A stretch of 64,000 bases of DNA from Astropecten irregularis (GCA_963971285.1 OZ020253.1:4464001-4528000); one strand, 5' to 3'; shown: positions 32,701 to 42,633, counted from the stretch's first letter. Numbers and translations: made by a program. The notes: generated from the letters alone by a model not told the origin.

Positions 32701-35700
32701 CATGTCAAGTGCAGCACCCATTGGGAGAGTCAAGGACTACTTTTACCGAGTAGAATTTCAGCAAAGAGGATCTCCACACACACATTGTCTGTTTTGGATT
32801 GAGAATGCTCCAAAATTGGAAGAAGATGATGATGCTGATGTAATAAAATTTATTGATTCATATATCAGTTGCAAGTTACCAACTGAGGAAGAAGATGAGG
32901 AAATGAATGAAATAATCAGTCATGTACAGCAGCATAGTAGGAAACATACCAAGTCTTGTAAGAAGAAGGGTTCTGAATGTAGATTTAATTTTCCAAGACC
33001 ACCATCTAATAGAACATTTATTGCCAGTTGTGATCCAGCTGATGATTGTAATGATAAAGATAGTGAGGATGATGAATATAATCATGAAGAAAGTACATCC
33101 ATTAGTAATGATGAAATAAAACGTACAGCAGCCAAGGAATTATTGCAATCAGTATGGAATGCAATCCACGATGAGAAAAATCAACACATGTCCACATCTG
33201 AATTATTCCAAAGTATTAATATTACACAGTCTGATTTTGAAAAAGCTAATGATGTTTTAAGCAGGAAATCTACTATTATTCTAAAGAGGGAGCCTCAAGA
33301 TGTATGGGTGAATCTGTATAATCCTGATTTAATAAGAGCCTGGAATGCTAATATGGATATTCAATATATTACTGATGCATATGCCTGTGCAGCATACGTA
33401 GTATCATACATGTCAAAGTCAGAACGAGAATTGGGTTTGTTGTTAGCACATGCACAGAATGAGGTCAAAAAGGGAAACTTAGATGCTAGACAGAGTATGA
33501 AGGAAATTGGATGCGTGTATTTACACAATAGAGAATTATCAGCTCAGGAAGCAGTGTTTCGTGTTTGTGGTCTGAGGTTGAAAGAAGGTTCTAGAAAAGT
33601 GGAGTTTATACCTGTAGGTGAAAATCCTGTTCGAATGAGTTTGCCATTGAGTGTAATTCAGAGCAAATGTGAAGATGATGATGATATTTTCATGACTAGT
33701 AGAGTTGATCGTTATAAAGCAAGGCCAGATATTGATGAATTTGATGACATGTGTCTTGCAAAATTTTGTTCAAAGTACAGAATTATTTATAATGGAGGTA
33801 TGTCTAATAAATCAAGAAAGTCACCAGTATATGCATTGAAACATGGTTTGGGTCACATACAGAAACGTACAAGAACTGAACCAGCAGTCATAAGATACCC
33901 AAGGTTTTCAGTGACTAAATATCCTGAGAAATATTACCACAGTATTTTGCAGTTGTTTCTTCCATATCGTGTTGATGCTCAACTGAAGCCACCACAGTTT
34001 GATAATTATGAACAGTTTTATAGGAATGGTTCTGTTTGTGTAAATAATCAAATGAAATCTGTAAGTGTTGTTGTTGAAAGTAATCGGTCTAAATATGAGA
34101 AGAATGCTGAGGCACTTGAAGCAGCTAAACAATATGTAGAAAAACATGGTATGCAGGAAGATGCATGGGCTATGATCTCCCCAATATCTGAGCAGGAAAG
34201 ACTTGAATGTGAAGCAGAACGTGAGCCAGTATTACCAGAAGATGATGATTTAGAGATTCCTGACCTACAATCTGACAAAAAAGACAAAGTGTGTAATATT
34301 GAACCGCATTCAGTGAAAATATCAAAGCAAGATGCACTAAGTTTACTGAGGTCATTGAATACACAGCAAAGGGAAGTGTTTAATAAGATTCGAGACTGGT
34401 GTTTACAGAAGGTACAAGGCAAAAACCCTGAACCATTTCATGTGTTTATTACTGGTGGAGCTGGAACTGGGAAAAGTCATTTGGTTAAATCAATACATTA
34501 TGAAGCAACAAGACTCTTTACAAGAATGGTTGATAATCCTGATAATGTGTCTGTAATGATAACTGCACCTACTGGAGTAGCAGCTTTTAATATCAATGGA
34601 AGTACAATTCATAGTGCGTTATCAATCCCTACTGATGCACGTTTGCCATATCAACCCCTTGGTGAGGAGAAATTGAATACTTTGAGGAATGAATTGCAAG
34701 ATCTTCAGATTGTGATTATTGATGAAATATCAATGGTTGATCATAAAATGTTGTGTTACATTCATGGACGTCTGCGACAGATTAAGCAAACACGTGATCT
34801 CAAGCCATTTGGAAAAGTGAGCATTTTAGCTGTTGGTGATTTTTATCAATTACCTCCAGTCAAGGGGAAATCATTGTATCAGAGAGATATTGCAGTAGAT
34901 CTGTGGAATGATTGTTTTAAGAAAGTAGAGTTGAGAGAAATTATGAGACAAAAGGATGATATGCAATTTGCTGAATCTTTGAATAGAATACGAGTCAGAG
35001 CTAAGCAAGATAAGTTATTGGTTGAAGATGCGGCAATGTTACAATCACGAGAAACTGGAGAAGAGTGGGATGATGCTTTACATATATTTCCATGTAATAA
35101 ACAGGTTGATGAATACAATCAGAAGATACTGTTTGCAAAGTGCAGTGATTATTTCTGTATTTTAGCAAATGATTTTCAGAAAGATTCCCATAAAAAGACA
35201 AGCCTAAAGAAAATACCCAAGAAATCAATGCATACAACTTTGCCTCAATCATTATGGCTAGGTACTGGTGCTAGAGTACTTTTGACTAAAAATATTGATG
35301 TTTCTGATGGACTTGTTAATGGAGTACTTGGAACTATTTGTGAAATCATTCTGTCACATGATGAATCTACTCCTGAATACATACATATTGTATTTGATAG
35401 CAGTAGTGTTGGATCTAAAGTGAAAAGGAAAAGTGCAACAAATGATGGATTTATTAGAATACAAAAGGAAGAAGAACATATAAGCAAACAGTGGATAAGA
35501 CGACAATTTCCATTGAAATTAGCTTGGGCCTGTACAGTTCATAAAGTACAAGGAGTGACTACAGACAGAGCAGTGGTATCACTTGAAAAAACATTTTCAG
35601 CAGGTCAAGCATATGTAGCACTAAGCAGAGTAACATCTCTAAATGGACTTGTGATTGAAGGGTTTAATGAAAAGTTTCTTTATTGCAATAAAACAGTGAA

Positions 35701-36427
35701 GGATTCATTGAGTAATATGATGGAATTTATTGAAGAATCTAATGCAAGAACAATACCACCAAATGGCACTGTAATCATGATGCATAATATCCAAGGATTA
35801 CAAGAACATTTTAAAGACCTAGAATGTAATATTGATATGACGACATCAGATTTCATTTGTCTGACGGAAACATGGAATGAGAATGCGTTTGACTGTGAGA
35901 CAAAATTAAGTGAATTCAAATGGTACCATCAGGTCAGAAGTGCTTCATATGACAATTCATGCAGTGTTACTCAGATGTTAAGCAAACAGTGTCATGGAGG
36001 TGTTGCTGTGTATGGTAGAAGGAACAAAACATTCAGTAGACTGATCTTGCCTGTACACAACTTGGAGTATATTGCAATACAAGTAATTTGTGAAATGTCA
36101 TATTCTGTGGTAACAATTTATCGTCCAGCATCATATTCCATGATTGAGTTTATTACCAACATGAAACATTTACTTAATGAACTTCATAAAGTATCTAACA
36201 GATGTATTGTCATGGGTGATTTTAATGAAGATATTTTCAAACAGCATTCACAAATAGAGAAATTAATGTGTGAGCATGGATATAAACAATGTGTGACAGA
36301 TGCTACAACAGAGAATGGGACATTGATTGATCATGTATATGTGAAAAATATAGAATCAGTATGTGCAACTGTAATTCCTACTTATTACAGTTATCATGAA
36401 GTTGTTTGTATCAATATCAATATGTAA
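26789..36427 (+). CDS. Helentron Rep-helicase polyprotein, copy 1 (3,212 aa)
   Basis: Rolling-circle transposition protein. Domains by residue: 57-bp-repeat N-terminus (about 45-275); PHD-type finger 518-573; papain-like protease resembling peptidase C76, Cys789 in GKQC and Asp916/His918 in FDSH; OTU protease with Cys1088 in GDGNC and His1201. Then seven 18-residue basic repeats 1343-1468 and a Cys-rich region about 1494-1571. Helitron N-terminal and Rep follow, with HUH H1997/H1999 and Y2203-x3-Y2207-x2-K2210. PIF1-like helicase has Walker A 2556-2563 and Walker B D2645-E2646. The EEP nuclease has N3000, E3027, D3144, N3146 and H3203. No stop or frameshift in 9.6 kb. Translation may start at a downstream Met (MRPRRSPAMW) because a splice acceptor ends at 26817; the opening residues before it are then intronic. 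Confidence 0.85.
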   Translation: MSYFSMCIYRLHPQSRGYFSMRPRRSPAMWQVPGRARDLILRTMNMRTNPGKNQVPGKSQVIRTKRTNPGKNQVPGKSQVIRTKRTNPGKNQVPGKSQVIRTNRTNPGENQVPGKSQVIRTKKTNPGKNQVPGKSQVIRTKRTNPGKNQVPGKSQVIRTKRTNPGKNQVPGKSQVIRTKRTNPGKNQVPGENQVIRTKRTNPGENQVPGKSQVIRTKRTNPGKNQVPGENQVIRTKRTNPGKNQVPGENQVIRTKRTNPGKNQVPGENQVYQNQTEIQESEQILRKCHFETLSRDTKARETVDESRMMMCYYLQIVRPKKTQLMKLQNEYERKTQQDKQNKVSNMRQERKQRLSRSSNLHGVQWLKKYGWTKHSGGGCVLNCVEEIYERKGRKRPSRRYKKKLRKQVFRQTHNIRKGGMVIESRMTKKGRKAHKDEQTQIWKHTNGSISTVVKKMKYLQDETNEMRKRQKCIHKMCNSKQVSDKIRRMEKQSKKSRKHIGKVNTQDSRNSNTSVDKQCWICDELVKPQDFKLQCYCGLWYHVECMGVTSCIGNDVLLNKSIVWICCKCRGSNYCKYLYDCSDISADLTVFDVMLTSSEEDVDEQTEENFDRQAMNRNVEGIYACGDQKQTVPEQSGGYTLRNRKKSVQSNEVKQDAEGVSLTDGNEKSNHGKTCRSDEKSKQCSKSDQDESCRVKQNTKYALRSRKRSVTPHSNKQGDEKMPKVKCNDSNKSTKCGNIQQDIKKQKNMQSDTYEDSGNSGVVSASDNMIVQGSFHQGDFRFGNNTGKQCVANSLCAILYSRIKKLDEWCSNEMDFVLNTGNKLYGFLSHSSTVVNDYLLISELPEEIHVLSQHFCVQFHEAVSGTFGENANLSDFNMISLNNALQQTLHKYTACFICFHMNTFSVIAQDGMYYIFDSHSRNHNGRQDCNGRSFLKRVASWQGVYSYCIELGNSMNVSDSEQFEITGVNVQINNELNICKDNSERVCTECNVKDVESECLHEVSKSNEVQENDDVHVISSCKSSDDVEIVEVIEPAKLRFMLLSNESKNQLCEKFGLRRVSLDVDGSARRCENMGSPDRIKRIKGDGNCFFRAISCAISGTERNHMHVRTIVINHLLKNADKFNCFLREGFSTVQDYVVCQRSFDSGTWATEVEIIAMADMLGVDIYTYSDARRWYVFLRSFTNTDRLSDCGIYLYHRNEVHYDLVMNVHELVPSNPIDSNENYCNRDLMSESTCTRDPVSNVHVSQCDDRKEDKQTHSQVKRKRRTRVNLYLKRKLDREKARERYNKRNVNIVEKISACKERQNYAKRQKYADCKDFRKNVLEYEKKKYSENCEKKKKLLKLKYQQNALYKEIKIKKSMKKYHDDSAHRERKLYSEKRKYHEDSIHREEKINRTKAKYNIDAAYRQKTINRAKKTYHSNQVYRNAVINSIKKKYWSNHVYRVNLIKNLKYKYRQDANYRKKIKQRNLRQKKKRNQHVRKMRNVITNWKKEVSSGPEYVCAVCCKLLFKKQVIKCNKDKYSNISCISEKYLHTCICTKECGNECLVSKSSRSRLWICYTCHRTLLQKKVPVEACTNNLEVIDIPQELNCLNILEDHLIAINEPFMKLIALPKGKQNAVHGPVVCVPSNITDTVTALPRCRNENQLIRIKLKRKLSYKGYYQYQFVTREHVENALRYLKENNVWYKDIEINCDWNDPLLDDVNDEEHEDEVIHECDEYSESDEETDEDRLCGIPLDTCLQPIDIGQEVLDQYFDDVLCVAPCEGNNPVRVLMEEGNEAKCFPALFPAGSPIFDDNRDGKLTRLRYFHNRLMNADNRFAKCTQYIFYAQYLSEIEKVMSGVSIAMRQSSGKMHYGKSVNSSMIKDRDQLNDILQSDSGYRFMKPIRGTPSYWQSTQRDVMAMIRQLGIPTWFCSFSAADMRWPEVINTILRQQGDFRNIDDLDWNDKCTVLRSNPVTVARMFEHRFHTFLKDVIMSSAAPIGRVKDYFYRVEFQQRGSPHTHCLFWIENAPKLEEDDDADVIKFIDSYISCKLPTEEEDEEMNEIISHVQQHSRKHTKSCKKKGSECRFNFPRPPSNRTFIASCDPADDCNDKDSEDDEYNHEESTSISNDEIKRTAAKELLQSVWNAIHDEKNQHMSTSELFQSINITQSDFEKANDVLSRKSTIILKREPQDVWVNLYNPDLIRAWNANMDIQYITDAYACAAYVVSYMSKSERELGLLLAHAQNEVKKGNLDARQSMKEIGCVYLHNRELSAQEAVFRVCGLRLKEGSRKVEFIPVGENPVRMSLPLSVIQSKCEDDDDIFMTSRVDRYKARPDIDEFDDMCLAKFCSKYRIIYNGGMSNKSRKSPVYALKHGLGHIQKRTRTEPAVIRYPRFSVTKYPEKYYHSILQLFLPYRVDAQLKPPQFDNYEQFYRNGSVCVNNQMKSVSVVVESNRSKYEKNAEALEAAKQYVEKHGMQEDAWAMISPISEQERLECEAEREPVLPEDDDLEIPDLQSDKKDKVCNIEPHSVKISKQDALSLLRSLNTQQREVFNKIRDWCLQKVQGKNPEPFHVFITGGAGTGKSHLVKSIHYEATRLFTRMVDNPDNVSVMITAPTGVAAFNINGSTIHSALSIPTDARLPYQPLGEEKLNTLRNELQDLQIVIIDEISMVDHKMLCYIHGRLRQIKQTRDLKPFGKVSILAVGDFYQLPPVKGKSLYQRDIAVDLWNDCFKKVELREIMRQKDDMQFAESLNRIRVRAKQDKLLVEDAAMLQSRETGEEWDDALHIFPCNKQVDEYNQKILFAKCSDYFCILANDFQKDSHKKTSLKKIPKKSMHTTLPQSLWLGTGARVLLTKNIDVSDGLVNGVLGTICEIILSHDESTPEYIHIVFDSSSVGSKVKRKSATNDGFIRIQKEEEHISKQWIRRQFPLKLAWACTVHKVQGVTTDRAVVSLEKTFSAGQAYVALSRVTSLNGLVIEGFNEKFLYCNKTVKDSLSNMMEFIEESNARTIPPNGTVIMMHNIQGLQEHFKDLECNIDMTTSDFICLTETWNENAFDCETKLSEFKWYHQVRSASYDNSCSVTQMLSKQCHGGVAVYGRRNKTFSRLILPVHNLEYIAIQVICEMSYSVVTIYRPASYSMIEFITNMKHLLNELHKVSNRCIVMGDFNEDIFKQHSQIEKLMCEHGYKQCVTDATTENGTLIDHVYVKNIESVCATVIPTYYSYHEVVCININM
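26929..27615 (+). repeat. 57-bp minisatellite in the N-terminal coding region of copy 1
   Basis: About 12 tandem copies of 57 bp (19 codons). The main frame reads TNPGKNQVPGKSQVIRTKR per unit; a second plus frame reads KSWKEPGTWEEPGYKNKEN, and the minus strand is also open. Differences between units are mostly single substitutions. Absent from copy 2. Confidence 0.9.
30815..31192 (+). repeat. Seven 54-bp units encoding 18-residue basic repeats
   Basis: Consensus KYHxDSxHRERKxxxxKx, residues 1343-1468 of copy 1. Aligned units start KYQQN, KYHDD, KYHED, KYNID, TYHSN, KYWSN and KYRQD. Lys/Arg-rich with regular Tyr, suggesting a helical nucleic-acid-binding array. Confidence 0.8.
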
Positions 36428-36564
36428 TGTTTTCTGTGTAAATCGATTTACTTAAAATATTATTTAAAGATGAAAATGAAATGTACATGGCGTGATTGAC
36501 TTTTACCATGAGACTTATTTATCAAGAGATATGCATTGAACATCAAATTGAAAGAAGACATAGT

Positions 36565-38186
36565 AAGGAAATACATAGTAAGGTGTTCATATCAATATGT
36601 GATGTTTTCTACACAAATTGTTATATATGTCAATGTGCTGGTATTTAAAGATGAACATATTTAGAGATTTAGAGATACGAGTGGAACATGGAATTGAAAG
36701 ATGTTATGATATATAATAAGGTGTTTGTATCACTATGATATGCATTTTACAGAGGTTGTCATACATGTCAAGGAATTAAATCAAAGTATAAATATAAAGT
36801 GAATGGATATTTAGAGCTTGCATTGTCCCTTAAAAGAGGTTTCAATACTGATAGGTTGGACACAGTTTAGCATCAATAATGGTAATTTTAGATAATGAAG
36901 GTTTATTTTGATATACTTCACAGATATATGTCAAACCATGCACAACCATCATGTGGTCATCACAGTGACACCATGCATGGCCACTGCCGGCCATGTCAAA
37001 CCATGCATGGCCACTGCCAGCCATGTCAAGCCATGCATTGCCCCTGCCGGACATGTCAAGCTGTGCATGGCTACTGCCGCAGCATGTGAAAACATGGCAA
37101 CTACTCACCAGATGGTCATCTAGTCATCGGGATACACAGTGACTGACACACTCAGCAGGGCGATGTCAACCCATGACTACTCTCAATTGCATGGTGATCT
37201 ATCTTGGCTGTGGCTGATACTCTTACAAAGGACATAATACTTCCAGGTATGTTGGCTGTTAATGGTTTATGTTTTGTAAGAATAGGGCCTCTATGTTGAC
37301 CTTTATTGAAATAATCAATGTAACAAAATTATTTTACCCTTTGAGAAAGAATCTGCTAGGATCGAAATGAGCCAGAAGGAAATACATAGTAAGGTGTTTA
37401 TATCAATATGTGATGTTTTCTACACAAATTGTTATATATGTCAATGTGCTGGTATTTAAAGATGAACATATTTTGAGATTTAGAGATACGAGTTGAACAT
37501 GGAATTGAAAGAAGTTATGATATATAATAAGGTGTTTGTATCACTATGATATGCATTTTACAGAGGTTGTCATACATGTCAAGGAATTAAATCAAAGTAT
37601 AAATATAAAGTGAATGGATATTTAGAGCTTGCATTGTCCCTTAAAAGAGGTTTCAATACTGATAGGTTGGACACACTTTAGCATCAATAATGGTAATTTT
37701 AGATAATGAAGGTTTATTTTGATATACTTCACAGATATATGTCAAACCATGCACAACCATCATGTGGTCATCACAGTGACACCATGCATGGCCACTGCCG
37801 GCCATGTCAAACCATGCATGGCCACTGCCGGCCATGTCAAGCCATGCATTGCCCCTGCCGGACATGTCAAGCTGTGCATGGCTACTGCCGCAGCATGTGA
37901 AAACATGGCAACTACTCACCAGATGGTCATCTAGTCATCGGGATACACAGTGACTGACACACTCAGCAGGGCGATGTCAACCCATGACTACTCTCAATTG
38001 CATGGTGATCTATCTTGGCTGTGGCTGATATTCTTACAAAGGACATAATACTTCCAGGTATGTTGGCTGTTAATGGTTCATGTTTTGTAAGAATAGGGCC
38101 TCTATGTTGACCTTTATTGAAATAATCAATGTAACAAAATTATTTTACCCTTTGAGAAAGAATCTGCTAGGATCGAAATGAGCCAG
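36565..38186 (+). repeat. 811-bp direct tandem duplication in the Helentron 3' region
   Basis: 36565-37375 and 37376-38186 are nearly identical, differing by a handful of substitutions, and join head to tail at GAGCCAG|AAGGAAATAC. Each holds short internal repeats with CCATGCATGGCCACTGCC and one divergent unit of the 75-bp minisatellite. The second copy continues into the hairpin-GAAAC tail module. Confidence 0.9.
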
Positions 38187-38270
38187 GCCCTCACAACTCC
38201 AAGCATTTCATATATTTCAGGTCCTTTTGGCTGATGAGCAGTTTCCAGCAGTTAATTACTTGTATTAATA
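38155..38270 (+). repeat. Hairpin-GAAA module with shared tail (copy of 6415-6545)
   Basis: GAATCTGCTAGGATCGAAAT is followed by CAGGCCCTCACAACTCCAAG and a tail with GGCTGATGAGCAGTTT. The same arrangement as in the left gene's intron, so it is a dispersed repeat and not unique to Helentron copy 1. Confidence 0.6.
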
Positions 38271-38394
38271 TAACAAAAGAATTGCTGTAAACAGTTAAAA
38301 ACAAATGTCATTTACTAAATGTATTTTCCCCTCAAATGTCTGCTTGTTAATACATCAATACCAATATTCTCTTCATTAACTGTGATTACTCACC

Positions 38395-38870
38395 AGAACA
38401 TGTCAACACATGACCATTCTTCACTGCATGGTCAACATGTCATCAGGATAGTGACTGATACACTCAGCAGCGACATGTCAACACATGACCATTCTTCACT
38501 GTGCGGTCAATTTATCATCGGGATAGTGACTGATACACTCAGCAGGGACATGTCAACATATGACCATTCTTCACTGCATGGTCAACATGTCATCAGGGTA
38601 GTGACTGATACACTCAGCAGCGACATGTCAACATATGACCATTCTCCACTGCATGGTCAACATGTCATCAGGATAGTGACTGATACACTCGGCAGGAACA
38701 TGTCAACCCATGACCATCCTTCACTGCGTGGTCAATTTATCATCGTGATAGTGACTGATACACTCAGCAGGGACATGTCAACCCATGGCCATTCTCCACT
38801 ACGCAGTCAAATTGTGATCAGGCTAGTGACTGATACACTGAGCAGGATATGTCAAACCATGGCCAATTTG
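38395..38870 (+). repeat. 75-bp minisatellite, about 6 copies
   Basis: Units begin at 38472, 38547, 38622, 38697 and 38772 (GACATGTCAAC...), period exactly 75, with half-units outside. Core ATAGTGACTGATACACTCAG. The 184-aa ORF over it is a by-product of the 25-codon period. Related to the 76-bp array at 63440-64000. Confidence 0.9.
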
Positions 38871-38924
38871 TAGTCATGTTTGAAAGCCATAATTATTCTT
38901 GAAAACAAAATGTATTATAAAAGG

Positions 38925-39565
38925 TACAATACATGATTGGTAAAAGTCACAGGACAGCACTCATACTTTGTCTGATCAAACAGGTACATGAAAATCATAA
39001 ACCTGTGGAAATTTGAGCTCAATTGCCACATCTGAGTCTGAAAATTAAACATCTGAAAATACCGAAAACCCAACAAATTTTTCTTATAAAACATGAAGAA
39101 TGGTTTTGATCTTACCCCGAGATCATAAGTGTTTTCGGTCTTTGTTTGACTAATGTCTGGATAAATGCAGCATTTCAAGTTGAAATATTTTAAAGGTACA
39201 ATACATGATTGATAAAGGTCACAGGAAATAATAAACCTGTGAAAATTTGAGCTCAATCGGACATCTGAGTCACGAGAAACTAGCAAAAACCCGACTCAAT
39301 TTTTCTTATAAAACATGAAGAATAGTTTACTTTTTGTTCCAAAAATCGTTCTGACAAACGATCTTTGGAAAAAGACACTAAATCTTGATTTGCTTGAAAA
39401 ACCCAACATCTGATGAACCAAGATTTCCTATTGTGACTGTTTGGACTGTTTACGAACTGTTGAGTCCATTTTCTGTCTCAAACTCAATAATTTTTTTGGG
39501 GAGGCCTTGCAAATCCTATATGCTCCCTTTAAATGTATGTTTCTACCAGCACCATCTTCATACCT
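38925..39565. mobile_element. Composite of two degenerate MITE fragments
   Basis: AAAGGTACAATACATGATTG occurs at 38922 and 39192, with shared GAGCTCAAT and CATCTGAGTC. The right part ends with the family-A block TATGTTTCTACCAGCACCAT at 39536. Similar material is at 680-860 and 62895-63260. Confidence 0.5.
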
Positions 39566-39815
39566 TGAGTGAAAGGGGATAACTAAAACAACTCAAATGT
39601 GGGCATCCTTTATGGGCATCCTTTATGTGTGTTCCAAAAATCATTCGGACGAACGATCTTTGGAAAAAACACTAAATATTGATTTCCTTGAAAAACCCAG
39701 CATATGATGAATCAAGATTTCCCATGGTGACTGTTTGCACTGTCCATTTTCTGTCTCAAACTCAATAATTTGTTTTGGAGGCCTTGCAAATCCTACATGC
39801 TCCCTTTAAATGTAC
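39355..39815. repeat. Direct repeat, about 165 bp, two copies
   Basis: ACGATCTTTGGAAAAA..., then TTGAAAAACCCA and ATCAAGATTTCC blocks at 39357 and 39651, each ending AGGCCTTGCAAATCCTA and TGCTCCCTTTAAATGTA. Confidence 0.6.
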
Positions 39816-40384
39816 AACTATGATTCTTGTGTCAAATGTCACAAATATCATCCGTCTAAAATTTTAAGAAGAAAGCTAGCTTAGCAATGAATTAAATTCA
39901 ATGTGAATTCCTCTGTGTTCTGCAGACACATTGTTTATGCAGTTCTTCTCGGCCATGGTCTAGAAAAAAACTTATATTCTTGTTGTTTGTGATAATTGAA
40001 AGTGGTAATATAATCTGAGTGTTGCAATAAAACAAGAAAAGTCATTTACAAAAAAATGAAAAGAATATAAATTTCTTGTATTACTGTTGTTTAGGGTTTC
40101 GTATCAGAATAATATCACTGTGCTTAAAATTATATGATGCAAACCAAAAAGAAATAAGATGTGAAACTGATTCAAAGTCATTGTCCAAATTCAGTATCCA
40201 AAAAAATGGTCGTTGTTGATTTTCTGCTTTTTGCGCTCAGATGATGAATCATAAATCGGAACGGAATATTTAATTCTCCTCGCCTTTCATAATTATAACA
40301 ACTCATCATGGCATTATAAACTATACATGTTTATTATTAATACAGCTTTGGCAATACATTCCACAATAATGCATGTGTATTATA

Positions 40385-40790
40385 ACGTATGCATAGTCAC
40401 ATGAGGGCGCACTTTGCAATTCGTACGTTCTCACACCATACAACTGTCGAAAAATTCTTGTATAATTATAGGCCCACCGGGGTTAAAACGACATCGGGCG
40501 GTGGTTTTCACATATTTTGCAATTTTGATGTAACGTATGCATAGTCACATAAGGGCACACTTTACAATTCGTATGTTCCCACCACATAAACTGTTGAAAA
40601 ATTCATTGTTTGGGATTTGGGTGACAAAAATAAGTAAAAATTCATAACAAGTCAAGCGATGACGTCAAACTAACGTAATTTCATAATTACGATCACCAAA
40701 CTAGCAAATTGTATGCATAGTCACATGAGGGCGCACTTTACAATTCGTACGTTCTCACACCATACAACTGTCGAAAAATTCATAAAAAAT
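40385..40790. repeat. Three-copy interspersed repeat with GTATGCATAGTCACAT
   Basis: Blocks at about 40387, 40536 and 40709 share CATAGTCACATRAGGGC, CACTTTRCAATTCGTA and CTGTYGAAAAATTC. Confidence 0.65.
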
Positions 40791-41399
40791 TAAAAAATGA
40801 CGCTGTCTTGACGTAACTTCATAATTACAATCCCGAACCTCCAATTCACCAATGTACCAATTTTCAAGGCGATCGGCCGTTCCTACTATGTGTTATAAAA
40901 ATCGCATTTTTTATGACGTCATGATGACGTCACCGAATTTTTGTCTATGCAGTGTCCATCTATGGTGTATGCTGAAGAATTATCAAAAAGAAATTCAAAG
41001 ATATCTTGTTTCGTTTACTAGATATCGTTAAAAGAACTTTAATGACCCAAAACTTCAATAAATCATAACAAATCAAGGAATGACGTCATGATGACGTCAT
41101 TGCAATTATTCGATATAACACTTCCCGACTTAGATACATACCAAGTTTCAACTCAATCGGACTTAGGGTTCGTTCATAATTGATGTCTGAAGTTTGCCCC
41201 TTTAAGACACTGTCACGTGACACCTGATGACGTCATGATGATGTAAAGTTTCGGCAACCAACTACTCTGTGGGGACTTTATTTTGACCAAGTTTGATTAA
41301 AATCGGCAATTTAAAAGTGGCCAAAGTGGCACCGAGAATGCACATGTGCTTTGTCTATAGGAATTCCAACGACAAGAAGAAGAAGAAAAAACTAGATAT

Positions 41400-41423
41400 T
41401 GTGTCTGTTGAAAACAGAACACA
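41400..41423 (+). other. 5' terminal hairpin of repeat unit (also 6 other sites)
   Basis: TGTG-T-CTGTT-gaa-AACAG-A-(a)-CACA: a ten-pair stem with one bulged A. Same at 19358, 20710, 42647, 43823 and 47231. At 48563-48588 the sequence differs but the fold is kept: CTATG-GCTGTT-gca-AACAGC-(a)-CATAG, i.e. paired changes T:A to G:C and G:C to A:T with the bulge retained. Confidence 0.75.
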
Positions 41424-41559
41424 TGGCTTTTCCGTTTTATGATATTAAAATGTTTTCTAAACATTATACACAAAAAAACATTTGATTAAGATATTAAACT
41501 TTATACTTTTGAAGAGTGCACCTTTAATCTGAAGTCACTTGACTTGGTCATGTTTGTGT

Positions 41560-41945
41560 CACAGGGAAAGACCTTGCCTAACATTTACTTTTGCTGAAAG
41601 AATCATGATCCTAGCTCTTACAACTTTTAAATAAGGAGCTACTTCCTGTTTGACCGGAAGTAGAGGTCACAGAGGTCAAGCAATGTGACACAAATGAAGG
41701 AAATTGCCTAACATTCACTTTTGGTGAAAGAATCATGATCATAGCTGTAACCACTTTTAAATGAGGAGCTACTTCCTGTTTGACCAGAAGTAGAGGTCAC
41801 AGAGGTCAATCAATGTGTCACAAAGAAAGTCACAAAGAAAGACCTTGCCTAACATTGATATTTGGTGAAAGAATCATGATCCTAGCTCTTACCACTTTTA
41901 AATGAGGAGCTACTTCCTGTTTGCCCTGTACAAGTCAATGGGCTA
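41560..41945. repeat. 129-bp monomers with GGAA and AGGTCA motifs, 3 copies
   Basis: Each monomer has GAATCATGATC, CTACTTCCTGTTTGACCGG (inverted TTCC/GGAA pair) and AGGTCA-N3-AGGTCA (first two monomers). The third monomer is truncated and replaced by TTTGCCCTGTACAAGTCAA. Confidence 0.75.
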
Positions 41946-42607
41946 TAGCGTGAAAAATATTCAAAAAATCATAAAAAAAAAAAAAATGACGCTGTCTTGA
42001 TGTAACTTCATAATTACAACCCTGAACCTCCAATTCACCAATGTACCAATTTTCAAGGCCATCGGCCGTTCCTACTATGTGTTATAAAAATCACATTTTT
42101 TATGACGTCATGATGACGTCACTGAATTTTTGTCTATGCAGTGTTCATCTATGGTGTATGCTGAAGAATTATCAAAAAGAAATTCAAAGATATCTTGTTT
42201 CATTTACTAGATATCATTAAAAGAACTTTAATGACCCAAAATTTCAATAAATCATAAAAAATCAGGGAATGACGTCATGATGACGTCATTGCAATTTTTC
42301 GATATAACACTTCCCGACTTAGATACATACCAAGTTTCAACTCAATCGGACATAGGGTTCGTTCATAATTGATGTCTGAAGTTTGCCCCTTTAAGACACT
42401 GTCACGTGACACCTGATGACGTCATGATGACGAAAAGTTTCGGCAACCAACTTCGCTGTGGGGACTTTGTTCTGACCAAGTTTGATTAAAATCGGCAGTT
42501 TAAAAGTGGCAAAAGTGGCACCTAGAATGCACATGTGCTTTGTCTATAGGAATTCCAACGACAAGAAGAAGAAGAAGAAGAAAAAAAAAATCAGAACAAA
42601 AACAATA

Positions 42608-42633
42608 CCTTTTCCGTTGAACACGGAAAAGCC
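42608..42633 (+). other. 3' terminal hairpin of repeat unit (also 5 other sites)
   Basis: CTTTTCCG-ttgaaca-CGGAAAAG followed by CC, A-run and the next unit's ACTAGAG. Copies at 47192-47216 (CTTTTTCGC type), 48428, 48477, 48527 and 49600. Paired changes: G:C here, A:T at 48428 and 48477 (CCATTGAACATGG), and a CGC/GCG version at 47192. Confidence 0.75.

Larger units (their letters stand above)
26789..38870 (+). mobile_element. Helentron-type transposon, copy 1 (boundaries approximate)
   Basis: Contains the 3,212-codon ORF and at least 2.4 kb of 3' sequence homologous in part to the region after the second ORF (for example CACAGATRTMTGTCAAACCATGC at about 36918 and 63358). Both 3' regions contain minisatellites sharing GATAGTGACTGATACACTC. 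Rep/helicase, OTU and EEP domains together define the Helentron (Helitron2) group. Start and end are set by the ORF and last repeat, not by recognised termini. Confidence 0.75.

Noticed and set aside
38319..38873. 184-codon His/Ser-rich ORF
   Set aside because: It is the 75-bp minisatellite; the period is a multiple of three, so it stays open by chance.
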